A stretch of 15,575 nucleotides of DNA, taken from the NCBI GenBank assembly GCA_001953115.1, contig LSSL01002216.1, positions 1 through 15,575 on the forward strand, read 5' to 3'. Both the position numbers and the translations under genes were made by a program. Positions 1 to 9,620 of the stretch are shown in pieces. How positions within the stretch are numbered: position 1 is the first letter of the stretch; each line of letters begins with the position of its first letter. Source of the stretch: Smittium mucronatum (taxonomy: Eukaryota > Kickxellomycota > Harpellomycetes > Harpellales > Legeriomycetaceae). The notes beneath the pieces were generated by a model. It saw only the letters and a program-made list of their open reading frames with translations, was not told the origin of the DNA and searched no databases.

Positions 1-26
1 AAAAAAAAAAAAAAAAAAAAAAAAAA
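1..26. repeat. Poly(A) tract at the window edge
   Basis: The first 26 bases are all A. The tract is cut by the window edge, so its full length is unknown. It is followed by a small GC-rich word (GGCCCC at 31-36) that is rare in this region. It could be a microsatellite, the end of an inserted element, or an assembly edge; the sequence does not decide. Confidence 0.9.
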
Positions 27-328
27 GTAAGGCCCCAAAACCATTTTTTAACTACCTCTATATCTTCATCATTGATAATTCTACCAAAATATATATCAAA
101 TCTGCATTTCATACAAATTTATTGCTCTTTATAAATCACCAACACCTATTAAATCAGTAAAAAATTAATTCATCTTAAAGTTAAATTTTTCAATACACAG
201 TGAAACCCACGTCATGATTCATCTATAGTCCAAAGGCAAAAATAAACAACTCAAATTTTAAAATAAACAAATGATTTAAGTAGCATATTTAACAGAAAAA
301 ACTATTTCACCTATATATTAATTCAGAT
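27..328. other. Intergenic, downstream flank of decayed transposase
   Basis: No open frame of note is seen on either strand. The stretch lies between the poly(A) tract and the stop codon of the minus-strand transposase remnant, so it is probably that gene's 3' flank and may include one end of the element. At 31-62 it resembles 10818-10851 on the same strand (see findings). No convincing terminal inverted repeat partner was found. Confidence 0.4.
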
Positions 329-2038
329 TTATTGATCATCTTCAGAAATCTCATGTTGTGAATTTCAACCTAATTCCATTGTTTGGATTTGATTTGATTG
401 AGAATTTTTCCCCATTAAAGATTCTATTATAATTTCTTTTTGACTTTTTTGCTGGATTGAATACTTTGTAACTCGTTTTTAAACTCTACATTCAGCTCTA
501 AAATCTAAAATTGAATAATTCTGGATATTAATGCTGCTTATTACTGATCCTAATAATTTTCCTGATTCCATACTAAAAGTCAAATATGACTTAAAATTTT
601 TCACTATCATTTTTTCAAGATTTGATCTCGGTGATTCCCCATAATAAATTTGAAAGCTAACATCAACGGCTTTTTATTTGTTATCCTGGTTTACATTTGA
701 TATTTTATAGAAATTTCCAAAAAGTTCTTCATTAGTATTTATGTATCTTTTTAGCATAGCTCTATCGTAAAACCTTGAAAGCATACCTAAATTTTTTTGT
801 ATAAAAAAAAATAATATAAGAAAAATACCATAATGCCCATCAACAACACTTTTACCGTATTACTCAGCGAAATAGTTAAGAGAAAAGTTTTTTCCAAGTA
901 TTTGTCTTATTTTCATAAATATAGAATTCAAAAACTCTAATGAACGAAATTATGAGCCTATATCGGTCCATATGTGCACTTTTTCAATTCGAGCGTAAAA
1001 ATGTGTTTTCAGAATATACATCAAAAAAACATACGCATATTTTGAGTCATGGCTAAGAATCTTAGAAATTAATTTATCGTATTTATATTTCAAAGTGCCG
1101 TTATTTCCAAGATATATAGTAGAAAATCCTAAGTTCGAAATTCGAGATTTGTTATAGAAGAATGTGCTAGTTTCAACTGGACCACCCCCTTTCCAAAAAT
1201 ATTCCTTAAATTCCATTATAATAATCAATCCTTTTCTCCAAGATGTTTACAACCGCTGATATACGCTTTTTTCTGAAGTTCTTTGATTTTTTTTTTGTGG
1301 TAATTGTACGTATTAATTTCTGATTCGCATTTTTTTATACAACTCAATGGATTCAATGATATCATTAACTTTTAATATGTTGATATTTTTCTGGCCCTTA
1401 TAGAAGATTGGACACATTTCTGTTTTTTTCTTGGGTTTTTTATAGTTTTTTGGGCACATTTTATAGAATGGACTTAGATATATTTCCATGTCTTGATTTT
1501 CTCGGATCGTTTCTTTATATATTTCATTTTTGGTGCTTTCGAGATAATAAATCTGCACTTTATCTGAAAATATTTCACATTTCTTGATGAGGAAAACTTT
1601 ATTGCTTATCCTTGAATTATCTAATAAATACTTCTCAACCATTTCTTTGAGTTTCTCGGATTCCGAAGTCGATAATTTTTTTTGATAATTTTTTTTGGAT
1701 CCAAATTCAAAAATACCAGACTCGAAAAATTCTACTACTTTTGTATATTGTCTATTCAAAAATCAAAAGCCGAAATTTCTTAGGACATTTCTTTTATATA
1801 CCGAAGCAACTAAAGATAGGATACCGGATCTATCTTTACTAAATTTAGGCAAGCTACTATGTATATTTAATATATTTTTTAGAACTCTTATTTCGTTAAA
1901 GTCGTTCGAAACACTTTTGTAAACCGCCTTTCCTATTTTTTATCTGTTAAAAAAATAACTGTATAATGCTTTTTTATATCCTTTCGATATAGATTCTGCT
2001 ACTTGGTCAAACTTTTTGAAAATTTTACTTTTTTTGTT
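329..2038 (-). pseudogene. Decayed DDE-type transposase, single frame with nine internal stops
   Basis: One minus-strand frame runs from about 2038 to a stop at 329-331, about 570 codons. Internal stops are TAA at 1940, 1313, 1247, 950, 860, 674 and 479, and TGA at 1763 and 365 (lowest coordinates). The longest clean pieces are 1316-1762 (148 codons) and 953-1246. Motifs in order are a Cys-Pro pair (CPKNYKKPKKKTEMCP, about 1398-1445), MEFKEY (1199-1216), GGPVETS shortly after, WTDIGS (953-970; D at 962-964) and GKSVVDGHYG (827-856). This order fits eukaryotic DDE transposases in which two of the acidic residues lie in D-F-K-E-like and W-x-D-x-G blocks, followed by an HGKSxxDGHFG-like block. 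Here the expected first D reads E and expected H residues read Y. The superfamily is not assigned. Upstream, 2041-2098 continues the apparent protein in another frame, so one frameshift in the T-run near 2030-2040 is likely. The gene is not functional under the standard code. Confidence 0.8.
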
Positions 2039-2098
2039 TTAGAAATATCTTCATATCCAACTTTAATGTATTCATTGTCATAGGTACAATATTTAAAA
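2039..2098 (-). pseudogene. Possible N-terminal piece of the same transposase, shifted frame
   Basis: Reading minus from 2098, a short open stretch (LFKYCTYDNEYIKVGYED) leads into an A-rich run. Beyond it the main transposase frame continues with KSKIFKKFDQVAES. A one-base slip in the homopolymer would join them. A TAG lies just upstream (about 2106-2108) and no convincing start codon is seen. Short and only suggestive. Confidence 0.35.
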
Positions 2099-2700
2099 AG
2101 TGTGTTCTATATTATTGAAGTTTTAAAATAACTTTATATCGAGAAGGGAAAAAAAAAAGAAGATCAAATTCAAATGATTTTTGAGAAAAAAAAAGAAATC
2201 CATCTTTTATCAAGTTTTCCATTAAAGAAAACCAAAATTTCAATTTTTTTTAACATTCCAAGAATCTATTTTTGCAAATATTTCTTCCCTTCCATTAACG
2301 TAATTTTGATCTGAATATGGAAACCGAGAACTAAGTATGGTAATTGATTATTTTTTTAAAATAAAATCTCATAAAAATCGACTAATTATATACTTCTTAT
2401 TACAAACTTAAAATCATACATAAAAGTAAATTTGCAACTCTTCCTATTAAAGTGTATCACTTTCTTTAAAATCTCCCATATCTACCATTCTGAAATTCAA
2501 TTTTGAAAAATCCAAATGTACGATTGGTATAAATATATTCAAAACAGAATAAGAACCATTTTAAATGTAAATTTTCTGGAAAAAAACAGCTTAAATAATA
2601 TATTTGGTGCGAAAATATCAAAAAAAAGCATATCTTGAAAACTTAAAAATTGGATAACCAATTGATTAGAATTTATTAGTTTTTTTAAGCTAATATTTAA
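2099..2700. other. AT-rich spacer, possible far N-terminal remnant of the hAT-like element
   Basis: No convincing gene. The plus-strand frame used by the hAT-like remnant downstream can be followed back to about 2161, but with stops about as often as chance in such AT-rich DNA. One 20-codon piece at 2401-2460 is open. The 64-codon minus-strand open frame at 2539-2733 has no recognisable motif. Confidence 0.3.
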
Positions 2701-3513
2701 TGGTAGCTCATAGTACATAGATTCCGTCAGCATAAAAAATTAAAAAATGGTATTTTCTTCTAAAATCATAAGAAAAACAACCGGATTAGAAAAAAATCCA
2801 CGATAAAACTTATAATAACAAAAAAATTATACAGTACTAACAATAAACAAATAGAGAATTTTAATAATGAAACAATGATGAAATTAATTTATATAAAATC
2901 TATAAAATAACTAAATAAGTATACCAAAATGAAAATTGATTGGAAAAGCACAAATTAATGAGCCAATATTCGATTGAATGAAAAAGTTATAGAATCGACC
3001 TAGAAGCCAAAAAAAAATCACATATACTTACTGTTCCAAAAATCATTAGTAAAAGGTGGGAAATTAGGTTTTGGAATAATGGTATAATTAAATAATAAAA
3101 ATAATTCAAATTATGTTAAGTAAAAGTAAAAAATCAACATATCTACTTGTATATCGAGGGATTAAAAGATTATGGAAATTATATACAGATTTGATATTAA
3201 AATATCAATAATTGAATTTGGAACATCCAATAGAGTTACAGCTGAGTTTATTTACGATTTTTTAGCACAAATAAGGGCGAAATTTTCCGATATATATAAT
3301 TATATACCTGTCCATTTAGAGAAATTTTAGGGAAAGATCTAATCAGCTCTAGTTAAAAATATAATAAATCTGAATTATTATTTACTAGATGGAAAAGTGA
3401 TCTGAATGAAAAAATTATCAAAGATAAAAAAATACGAATAAAAGAGGAACTTGTACTGTAATCAGGACATCATGGTTTTCCATAAAATCTGGATGAAAAG
3501 TAATTTTTTTTAA
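2701..3513 (+). pseudogene. Heavily decayed hAT-like transposase remnant
   Basis: A plus-strand frame in phase with position 3172 can be followed from about 2701 to a TAA at 3511-3513 with 14 internal stops, about half the number expected by chance at this composition. The best part is 3166-3510, which is also less AT-rich than its surroundings and has four stops (TAG 3328, TAA 3340, TGA 3403, TAA 3439). The residues there include IIEFGTSNRVTAEFIYDFLA (3211-3270), IPVHLEKF (3304-3327) and SALVKNIINLNYYL (3343-3384). The order T-S-x-x-V-T, a helix, then A-L-x-K-x-I-x-x-L-x-Y-Y is typical of the region of hAT transposases before the catalytic Glu/dimerisation part. This is motif reading only. 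A second frame at 3108-3200 is also partly open, so the N-terminal half is uncertain. Confidence 0.4.
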
Positions 3514-4021
3514 TATTTAAAAAATCATCTACTCTACTTCTTTTAAATTTTAAATTTTAATTGATCAACCTATCCACCCCATACTACTTTTAAGCAATAA
3601 ATATAATCTGAATAAAAAACAGCCCTGAAATGAAGATTCCATTTGATCTATATTTTCAACATATATTATTTTAATAAAAAAGCTCGATGTTAAAGAATAA
3701 AAACTCGGAAATTTTCAGGAAATATCTTATGTAATTAACAGAAAATTAATTTCTTTGTATAAAATATTAAAAAAAAAGTTAATCTCAGTATTTAATCATC
3801 AGAAAAATTCCTATCCACCGTAAATTTATAATTTTCATCAAACTGAACAATAAATAATGTTACAAAAACATTCAAAAACTTTATTATAAAATTTTTTTTA
3901 GTACTTTAACCATTGCATTTTAATATAATAATTTATTAATATATAATCAAAAAACATTATTTTATTTTTATTTCATTTTTTCACTATACTATATTTTAGT
4001 CGTATAAACATATGAGCAATA
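3514..4021. other. AT-rich intergenic, nothing recognised
   Basis: Contains short direct repeats of TTTAAATTTTAAATTTTAA type (about 3541-3560) and many A/T runs. No open frame above chance length, RNA gene or terminal repeat was recognised. Confidence 0.5.
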
Positions 4022-4270
4022 TGTATTCATGAAATTCAATAAAAATACAGCTATTTGGAATATTATGGAGACGGTAAAGAAACCGAATATATTGCCGATA
4101 TTATTTTCCAAATTCTTCAGTGGCATATTAAAAATAAAATTTTTTTTCGAGACATTTCGAGAGAAATTTTCAAAAATAAATAATATTTTTAAAGTAGAGA
4201 TACCTTTATTGATTTTTTTAAAGATATTATTGCATTGAAACCACTAAAATTGATCGTAATTCTATTATAA
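4022..4270 (+). pseudogene. Short coding remnant, two competing frames
   Basis: Two plus-strand frames overlap. One starts with ATG at 4029 and is open for 69 codons to TGA at 4236-4238. It is rich in K, F and I, which is what AT-rich DNA gives by chance. The other (4043-4268) has only two stops, TAA at 4181 and TAA at 4190, and a more varied composition, for example YLEYYGDGKETEYIADI near its start and SRDTFIDFFKDIIALKPLK at the end. Both stops are one C-to-T change from CAA. I think the second frame is the likelier old coding frame, but it matches no family I recognise. Confidence 0.3.
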
Positions 4271-6900
4271 AAAAAAGTGGCCATTTAATGTAAATATTTA
4301 TATTAGATTTTTTTAGATGAATTTATAAAATAATATTGAATATAATTACATATTATTTCATGAAAAATTTAAAAATTATAGACTAAAATCTAAAAAAAAA
4401 TTCTATCGAAAAAAAAAAAAAATCAAATTAATATTCACCTATTTAACAGGTTAAAATCTTCATACTTCTTCTGAAAACATAGTAAAAAATTTTCCCTTTT
4501 AAATTTAAAAAGGAATTTTTATCATGAATAGGGTTGAAATAACAAATATATTTTTTGCAAAAAAAATAACTTGAATAGATTTTATAGAAATATAATTATT
4601 GATTTTTTTATAAACCAAAAAAATATTGAAGAAAACAAAAGGTTATATTTTTGTTGAATTATGGATGTATCAAGTATTTAATTGCCAAATTTCGAGAGAA
4701 AAAAAAATCCTATTGGGTTTAAATCTATTTTGTAATCTTTTCATAGAATAAAGGGAAAATTATACATTAATATTTCTTTTATTAACCAATTTCAACAAAA
4801 ATTTATTTATATAATTGGAATAAAATTTATAATAACATGAATGTAATTTTATGATTTTTTAACAGAATTTCACCATATAATTAATAAAATTTATTAAAAA
4901 ACCTGGAATTATAGATTGTTTCTAATTAGAACCATAAATCCATATTGATATATTTTTAATGTTTTATAATGATAATATTTTCTATTCACTTATGGACTTA
5001 TTAAATTTTAAAAAAATTTAAATATTTAATAACTGCTTTCTAACCACTTTCTTGAAATAAAAAACTGATGAAAATTTATAGAACATATAATAAAGATACA
5101 GTGAAATATCTGAGCTTAATTAAATCACAAGAGCTTTTATTTAATATAGTCGCCGAAATTATTAAAGAAGTTACTTTTTAATTATTATGTAAAATTAATT
5201 AATCGTTTGATATTAAATATATAAATTTCTTTGCTTAATTATCATTTTTTTATTGAAAAAAATGTTTTATATTGATAAATTCAAGTAATTTTTTTAATTT
5301 TGATGTAACTTTAGTAACAACCTGATTTTTCAAAATAATTTTTTTTGAAGTAATGCAATGAGTATATTTATATATTATACATCCTATCTAATTTTAATTA
5401 TTTATATAAATCGACTGCAATATTAAAATAAATAAGTAAATTAATTTTATTTTCTTCATAAGATTTTTTTTCGAAAAAATACAATTATTAATATTCTTAA
5501 TGATAATTTTTTTTTAAATTGAGGTTATTTCTCAGTTTCTCTAAGCTAATTTATTATTTTAATGTTTCTAAATAAATGTGAATAATATTTAGTACAATCT
5601 TTACTTATGATATGAGATTTTATAAAAATTAATAAAAAAACCCCTTTTATAAATATAGTTGCTTTAGTTATAAACTTGAAGCTTTCTTCATAGGATACAA
5701 GTATATTTTTACATTCTTTCAAAACTGATTTTAAATGTGATTATTTTTGTATTAAATAAAAAGTTAAATATATAATTAGAAATAATTAAAGGTAGAGACA
5801 GAAAATTTTATCTAGTTTCATGTCATTATAGGTCCAATTTACCAGTATAATATCCTTATATTGATAAAATTAAAAGTAGGCTACTGGTGAGATCTGTAGG
5901 TTCATTTCAATTATATGAATTTTTGAATATAAATTATTGGAAATATTTTTTTTACATAAAATAAAAGTCTATAAACTAAAAAATAATAATTTGACATATG
6001 TTTAAAATTAAGTGTTATATTATTTTATATATATTTGAATAAATAAATTTATTAAAATGGAATAGATATTTATTTATCGAAATAAACGAATTTTATCAAA
6101 AAAAATAGATTATATGTATTAAAATATGTTTAATCAATAACTAAGTGTTTATTTCCAATGTTATTTTTCAACCAAAATATACCAAAATTATTAAAATGCG
6201 TGTATACACTTATGGTATTTTTTTCGTATCATTCAAGATTTTAGCTGTTTAAAACCCTAGAAACTAAGTTAAATAAACACCTTTATTTTTATTATTAAAT
6301 ATTCCGATCTGTATAAAGCATTACTTTTTACAATAGTAACAATATTATATTTATTTTAATAAAATTAAAAAAAAGAGAATTTTTTTTTTTCGAATATAAA
6401 CTATAAAAATATCAATTCAATTAAAAAATTTAATTTTTCACAATCTAATTTTTAATTTCAATAATAATTACACTCTATATGAAATTAAAATTTACCAGAA
6501 GCTTTTTAATATTAATATTAATTTATTTTTTATTTCGTTTAAAAATACTTATTACATACTATTTTATTTTAAAATTAATTAAAAAAGGGAAAAAATACGT
6601 ATATATGGGCTAAATATATGATTCAAACAATTTTAAAAAAAATATTGTAATACATAGTGAAAAAATCAATTTCGTAGATTAAAAAATAATAAAATTAAGT
6701 TATTGAATAATAAATTATGTACAATGAAAAATTTTTGAATCAAATACAAATATATTAAATCTAACTTTTTTTTATGAGAGTGATTATTCAGATTAATAAA
6801 AATATGGAAAGATTTTTGCTTTTAGTATTTAGTTTAAAATTAAAGTTATAAAATATTTTTTATTGGGTGTAAAAATATGTCTTTATATTTATATATGTTT
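4271..6900. other. AT desert without recognisable genes
   Basis: About 2.6 kb of extreme A+T, dense in TAA/TTA words in all six frames, with no open frame above chance. Slightly less AT-rich islets such as 5870-5905 and 6190-6260 give no motif I can name. Simple repeats such as AATATTAATATTAA (about 6507-6522) are present. It may hold transposon copies decayed past recognition, but that is not shown by the sequence. Confidence 0.5.
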
Positions 6901-7284
6901 TTTGATGTGGGAACCCTATCTTTTTAAGGTTTATTTAAGCTATAATTTCGACAATTAATTTTCCGGGACAGTGGAAACACACCAGAATTATTATTCATGA
7001 TTTAATCATTAGAGAAATTATATATAAACACTCAAAATTCAGATTAAATTCATTTTTAAATTGATATAACCCACCAAGAAATTGAATAATTCTTACTAAA
7101 AGTGCGATGTATGAATAAAACTTCTTTAGACTATTTATTAAACCGTTTATGTAGCTTTTATAATTCATCTTCTGAAATAAAAATCAAAAATATTGGAAAG
7201 AAAGAGCGTCTCTACGTTATATTTATTATAAATATATCACTCTTTATAAGTTTTATGCCTGATAAAATCACATTTTTTGATTAA
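6901..7284 (+). pseudogene. Possible PIF/Harbinger-like transposase N-terminal remnant
   Basis: A plus-strand frame runs from about 6901 to TAA at 7282-7284. From 6961 on, the stops are all TAA: 7003, 7045, 7057 and 7087, then the last at 7282. The final 64 codons are clean. They read FLLKVRCMNKTSLDYLL and later NIGKKERLYVIFIINI. In PIF/Harbinger (DDE_Tnp_4) proteins the N-terminal helical part often has an F-R-M-x-x-x-x-F-x-x-L-L block, then a gap and a E-R-L-x-V-x-L-x-x-L block. Spacing and character fit, but no catalytic motif could be followed downstream, where this frame runs into the opposite-strand MULE remnant. The assignment is therefore weak; a chance open frame is the alternative. 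Confidence 0.3.
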
Positions 7285-7500
7285 GAATCAAATTTTGAAT
7301 CATTTTCCATATATGGATTCATAGTTCTTAAAAATATAATTTAAGCAAAAAGGATAATCATTTAAAAAAAAATTAAAAATATAGGTTTTTTCTATATATA
7401 TAGTTAGCAATATTGTAATTTTTTGAAACAATTCTGACCTTTTTATCTAAAATCTTATGATATGAAATGCAAAATATTCTTAAATTAATTAAGCAAAACA

Positions 7501-8880
7501 TAAAAATATAAAAAACCAATCAAAGCTACACTGTGTAACCCGAATTTATTAATGGATAAAACATCTATGATTTATAATTTAGTATTAATTAATTTTTATT
7601 AAGAAATACTTTAAATAAAAAAATTCAAAAGTAACAATGGTGAATTTTCGAATTTTTATTGGGTATATTTTTTGGTATACCTCTAGCTCTTATTTTCCAA
7701 ATCAATTATACTTTTACCAATTATAACTTTCCGATCGCTTTTAAATAGTGTTATATATGATGTAATTTCATATTCTCAAGAAAATTATAGTAGCTACATA
7801 TAATAACATTCCACGAATCAAGCTCATTTACAGTTGTGAGAAAATAGTGCTCTGAGTGCAATTATTTGTTTTCTCTCGAGCTAATATAATTTCATGATAC
7901 ATTTTTATGTCTATCTAATTCAAAGCCATTAGTGATGGCTCTGATTATGATGCAAAAAAATACGTTTTTATAGATTTTTTTCTATAAAAGTAAAAAATAA
8001 ATTTATCATATCAAGCTCTAGTTTTTTCTCTGAAAAAAAAAACATGCAAAAAAGGTTTGAAATAATCTGTAAAAAATGTGATTTCCATTATTTTCCGGTT
8101 TTAATATGAATTTTTAATAGTTCAATTCAATATTTTCAAACATTTTATGTACTGGGACCATAAATATTGCTGCATTCAAACCACGATGTTTTGAAATTGA
8201 TATATTTTTTTAATAAAAAATCGAAAAACATGTCTTTTTCTATTTGATTAAACATTTTTGAAATTGAAATACCTAAAACCATTTAGAATTTACTTTATTT
8301 TCTAAAATTTTGTATAGATGCTATTTTGGAAGTTTTTCACTTTTCATACTTGCCTCGATATATTCGACTTTTTTTCTATTTTTCCACAAACTTGAGCTCA
8401 ACAATGCACTAGAATACAATTTGGATAAATCCTTTTCACTGAACTTAATTTTGAAGGTGAATAATCTCCTATGATATGTTTTTGTCTTGAAAATACACTA
8501 ATTGTTTTAACATCTTTATTCATACTTTCTAGAGCCCATAAATAAGTGTCAGAAGATTTATCAGATACAAGATATATCCTGGTCAGAATGTAAATTCGAT
8601 TGGTTTCACTTATTCTCACAAATATTTAAAAAATTAATAAATCTATTAAACGATAGGTGACATTAAATTTACAATTTTTTTAAAAAAAAAAGTCCCAAAA
8701 GGCATTTATACGTAATAAATATCCTGATATTATCTATTTCGATGATTTTTTTGTTAAAATATCTGGATTTTGAATTTTTTAAAACAATAATAACGTGCAT
8801 CAGCATTATAACTGCATATATATTATTATTAAGAAATGGATTTTTTGAAGAATCTCTTTAATAAATACAGTCTTTAACAT
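7501..8880 (-). pseudogene. Decayed Mutator-like (MULE) transposase
   Basis: A minus-strand frame can be followed from an ATG at 8878-8880 to about 7500. The core 8347-8733 has only three stops in 129 codons (TAA 8680, TAA 8626, TGA 8398). Core motifs are RLID (D at 8641-8643, likely first catalytic Asp), SSDTYLWALESM (typical of the MULE segment before the second Asp), IIGDYSPSKL (D at 8464-8466) and RIYPNCILVHC followed by TGA then AQV. That last part matches the usual C-W-H block of MULEs, with TGA where Trp is expected and Q where His is expected. Further down, a Cys-containing stretch near 7498-7530 (QCSFDWF then CFA) could be the remains of a C-terminal SWIM zinc finger, much less certain. 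Downstream of 8347 the stop density is near chance. The N-terminal edge lies next to the GC-rich island, which may have interrupted the element. Confidence 0.5.
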
Positions 8881-8958
8881 TAATATATGAGCTCTTTTTT
8901 GTGTATAGTGTCGGAAGCTGATTCTCTATAACAGTTAGACTGGTATAAATCCTCACTC

Positions 8959-9387
8959 CTAAACTGTTTCTGTGTAGCCAAAGATGAGGCAACTTTCGCC
9001 CTCACTCAGCAGAGATCTTAGGGCAGGTATAACTCCCTTACTCCACCTATCCACAATTCGCCCGTTGCTCCCTGTACTGACAAAACTAAGTGTTTGTATA
9101 GCCCCCACGATGGGAATAATAGGCGATAACCTTACCGGGGGGTTGGGACCGGAACTTAACGATAGAGCCATTAAAGAAGACGTAAGGTCTTCTATAACTG
9201 GTTCTCCCGCCAAGTTAACTGATGGGTCTAAGTCATCACCCAACGCGAGGACTTCCGAAGAGGAGGATACCGAAGTATCACTATCTCTATCATCAGCTAC
9301 CTCCCACCAATCCTCGACCTCAGGGGAAAACCCATAAATGCAAGCACCGGACTCGACCAACTCATGGTTGCGCATAATCACGCCCAT
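8959..9387 (-). CDS. Hypothetical acidic protein in the GC-rich island
   Basis: 142 codons from ATG (9385-9387) to TAG (8959-8961) with no internal stop, in contrast to every neighbouring minus-strand frame. Residues 20-55 are rich in D, E and S (starting FSPEVEDWWEVADDRDSD), with a Trp pair at residues 27-28. The middle is hydrophobic with Pro (PPVRLSPIIPIVGAIQ), and the C-terminus has a RWSKGVIPALRSLL stretch. There is no signal peptide, clear membrane segment or family I recognise. A second in-phase ATG is at residue 5. The opposite strand is also open over most of the segment (8984-9337), as can happen in GC-rich DNA; I prefer the minus strand because it is longer and has a more protein-like acidic composition with Trp. 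It could be a truncated gag-like or structural protein of a retroelement, or an open frame without function. Confidence 0.4.
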   Translation of the reverse strand: MGVIMRNHELVESGACIYGFSPEVEDWWEVADDRDSDTSVSSSSEVLALGDDLDPSVNLAGEPVIEDLTSSLMALSLSSGPNPPVRLSPIIPIVGAIQTLSFVSTGSNGRIVDRWSKGVIPALRSLLSEGESCLIFGYTETV

Positions 9388-9620
9388 AGCACTATATGAA
9401 ATATAGCCTCCACTAAGAAATAAAACTAAACTAATAAAAACGGACTAACGGGTAATGATACCAGTCCAAGAAGAATTAAACTAAAGTCTATACTAAACAA
9501 CTAACAAAAAAAACGATTAAACTAACAACGAACAATATAAAATAATTTGTATTGAAAAGAACGAAATAACTAACTAGACTATGGTATGACTAAATGGAAC
9601 TAAACAGAAGTCCTCAAGCG
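9388..9620 (-). other. Leader-like T-rich stretch upstream of the acidic ORF
   Basis: Read on the minus strand this is rich in T with repeated GTTAGTTTAG-like words and few purine runs, unlike both the ORF and the outside DNA. It lies between the inverted-repeat structure and the ATG of the acidic ORF, so an untranslated leader or LTR U5-like region is the natural guess. A palindromic word, GGACTGG...CCCGTTAGTCC on the minus strand, lies near 9443-9466. No firm tRNA primer-binding site was identified. Confidence 0.3.

Noticed and set aside
1890..1915. tRNA T-arm-like GTTCGAA words (also near 14525)
   Set aside because: No acceptor, D or anticodon stems around them; chance words.
1695..1922. 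Plus-strand open frame of 75 codons
   Set aside because: It lies opposite the transposase remnant, whose minus-strand frame has the recognisable motifs; it is its shadow.
329..2038. Alternative genetic code with TAA as Gln
   Set aside because: The only clean gene uses CAA/CAG for Gln without any in-frame TAA or TAG, and the decayed frames also contain TGA and replaced motif residues.
2539..2733. 64-codon minus-strand open frame
   Set aside because: No motif, F/L/I-rich, and within chance length for the composition.
8984..9337. Plus-strand open frame of 117 codons in the GC island
   Set aside because: Complement of the longer minus-strand frame. Low-complexity Ser/Thr/Leu composition fits a shadow, though it cannot be fully excluded.
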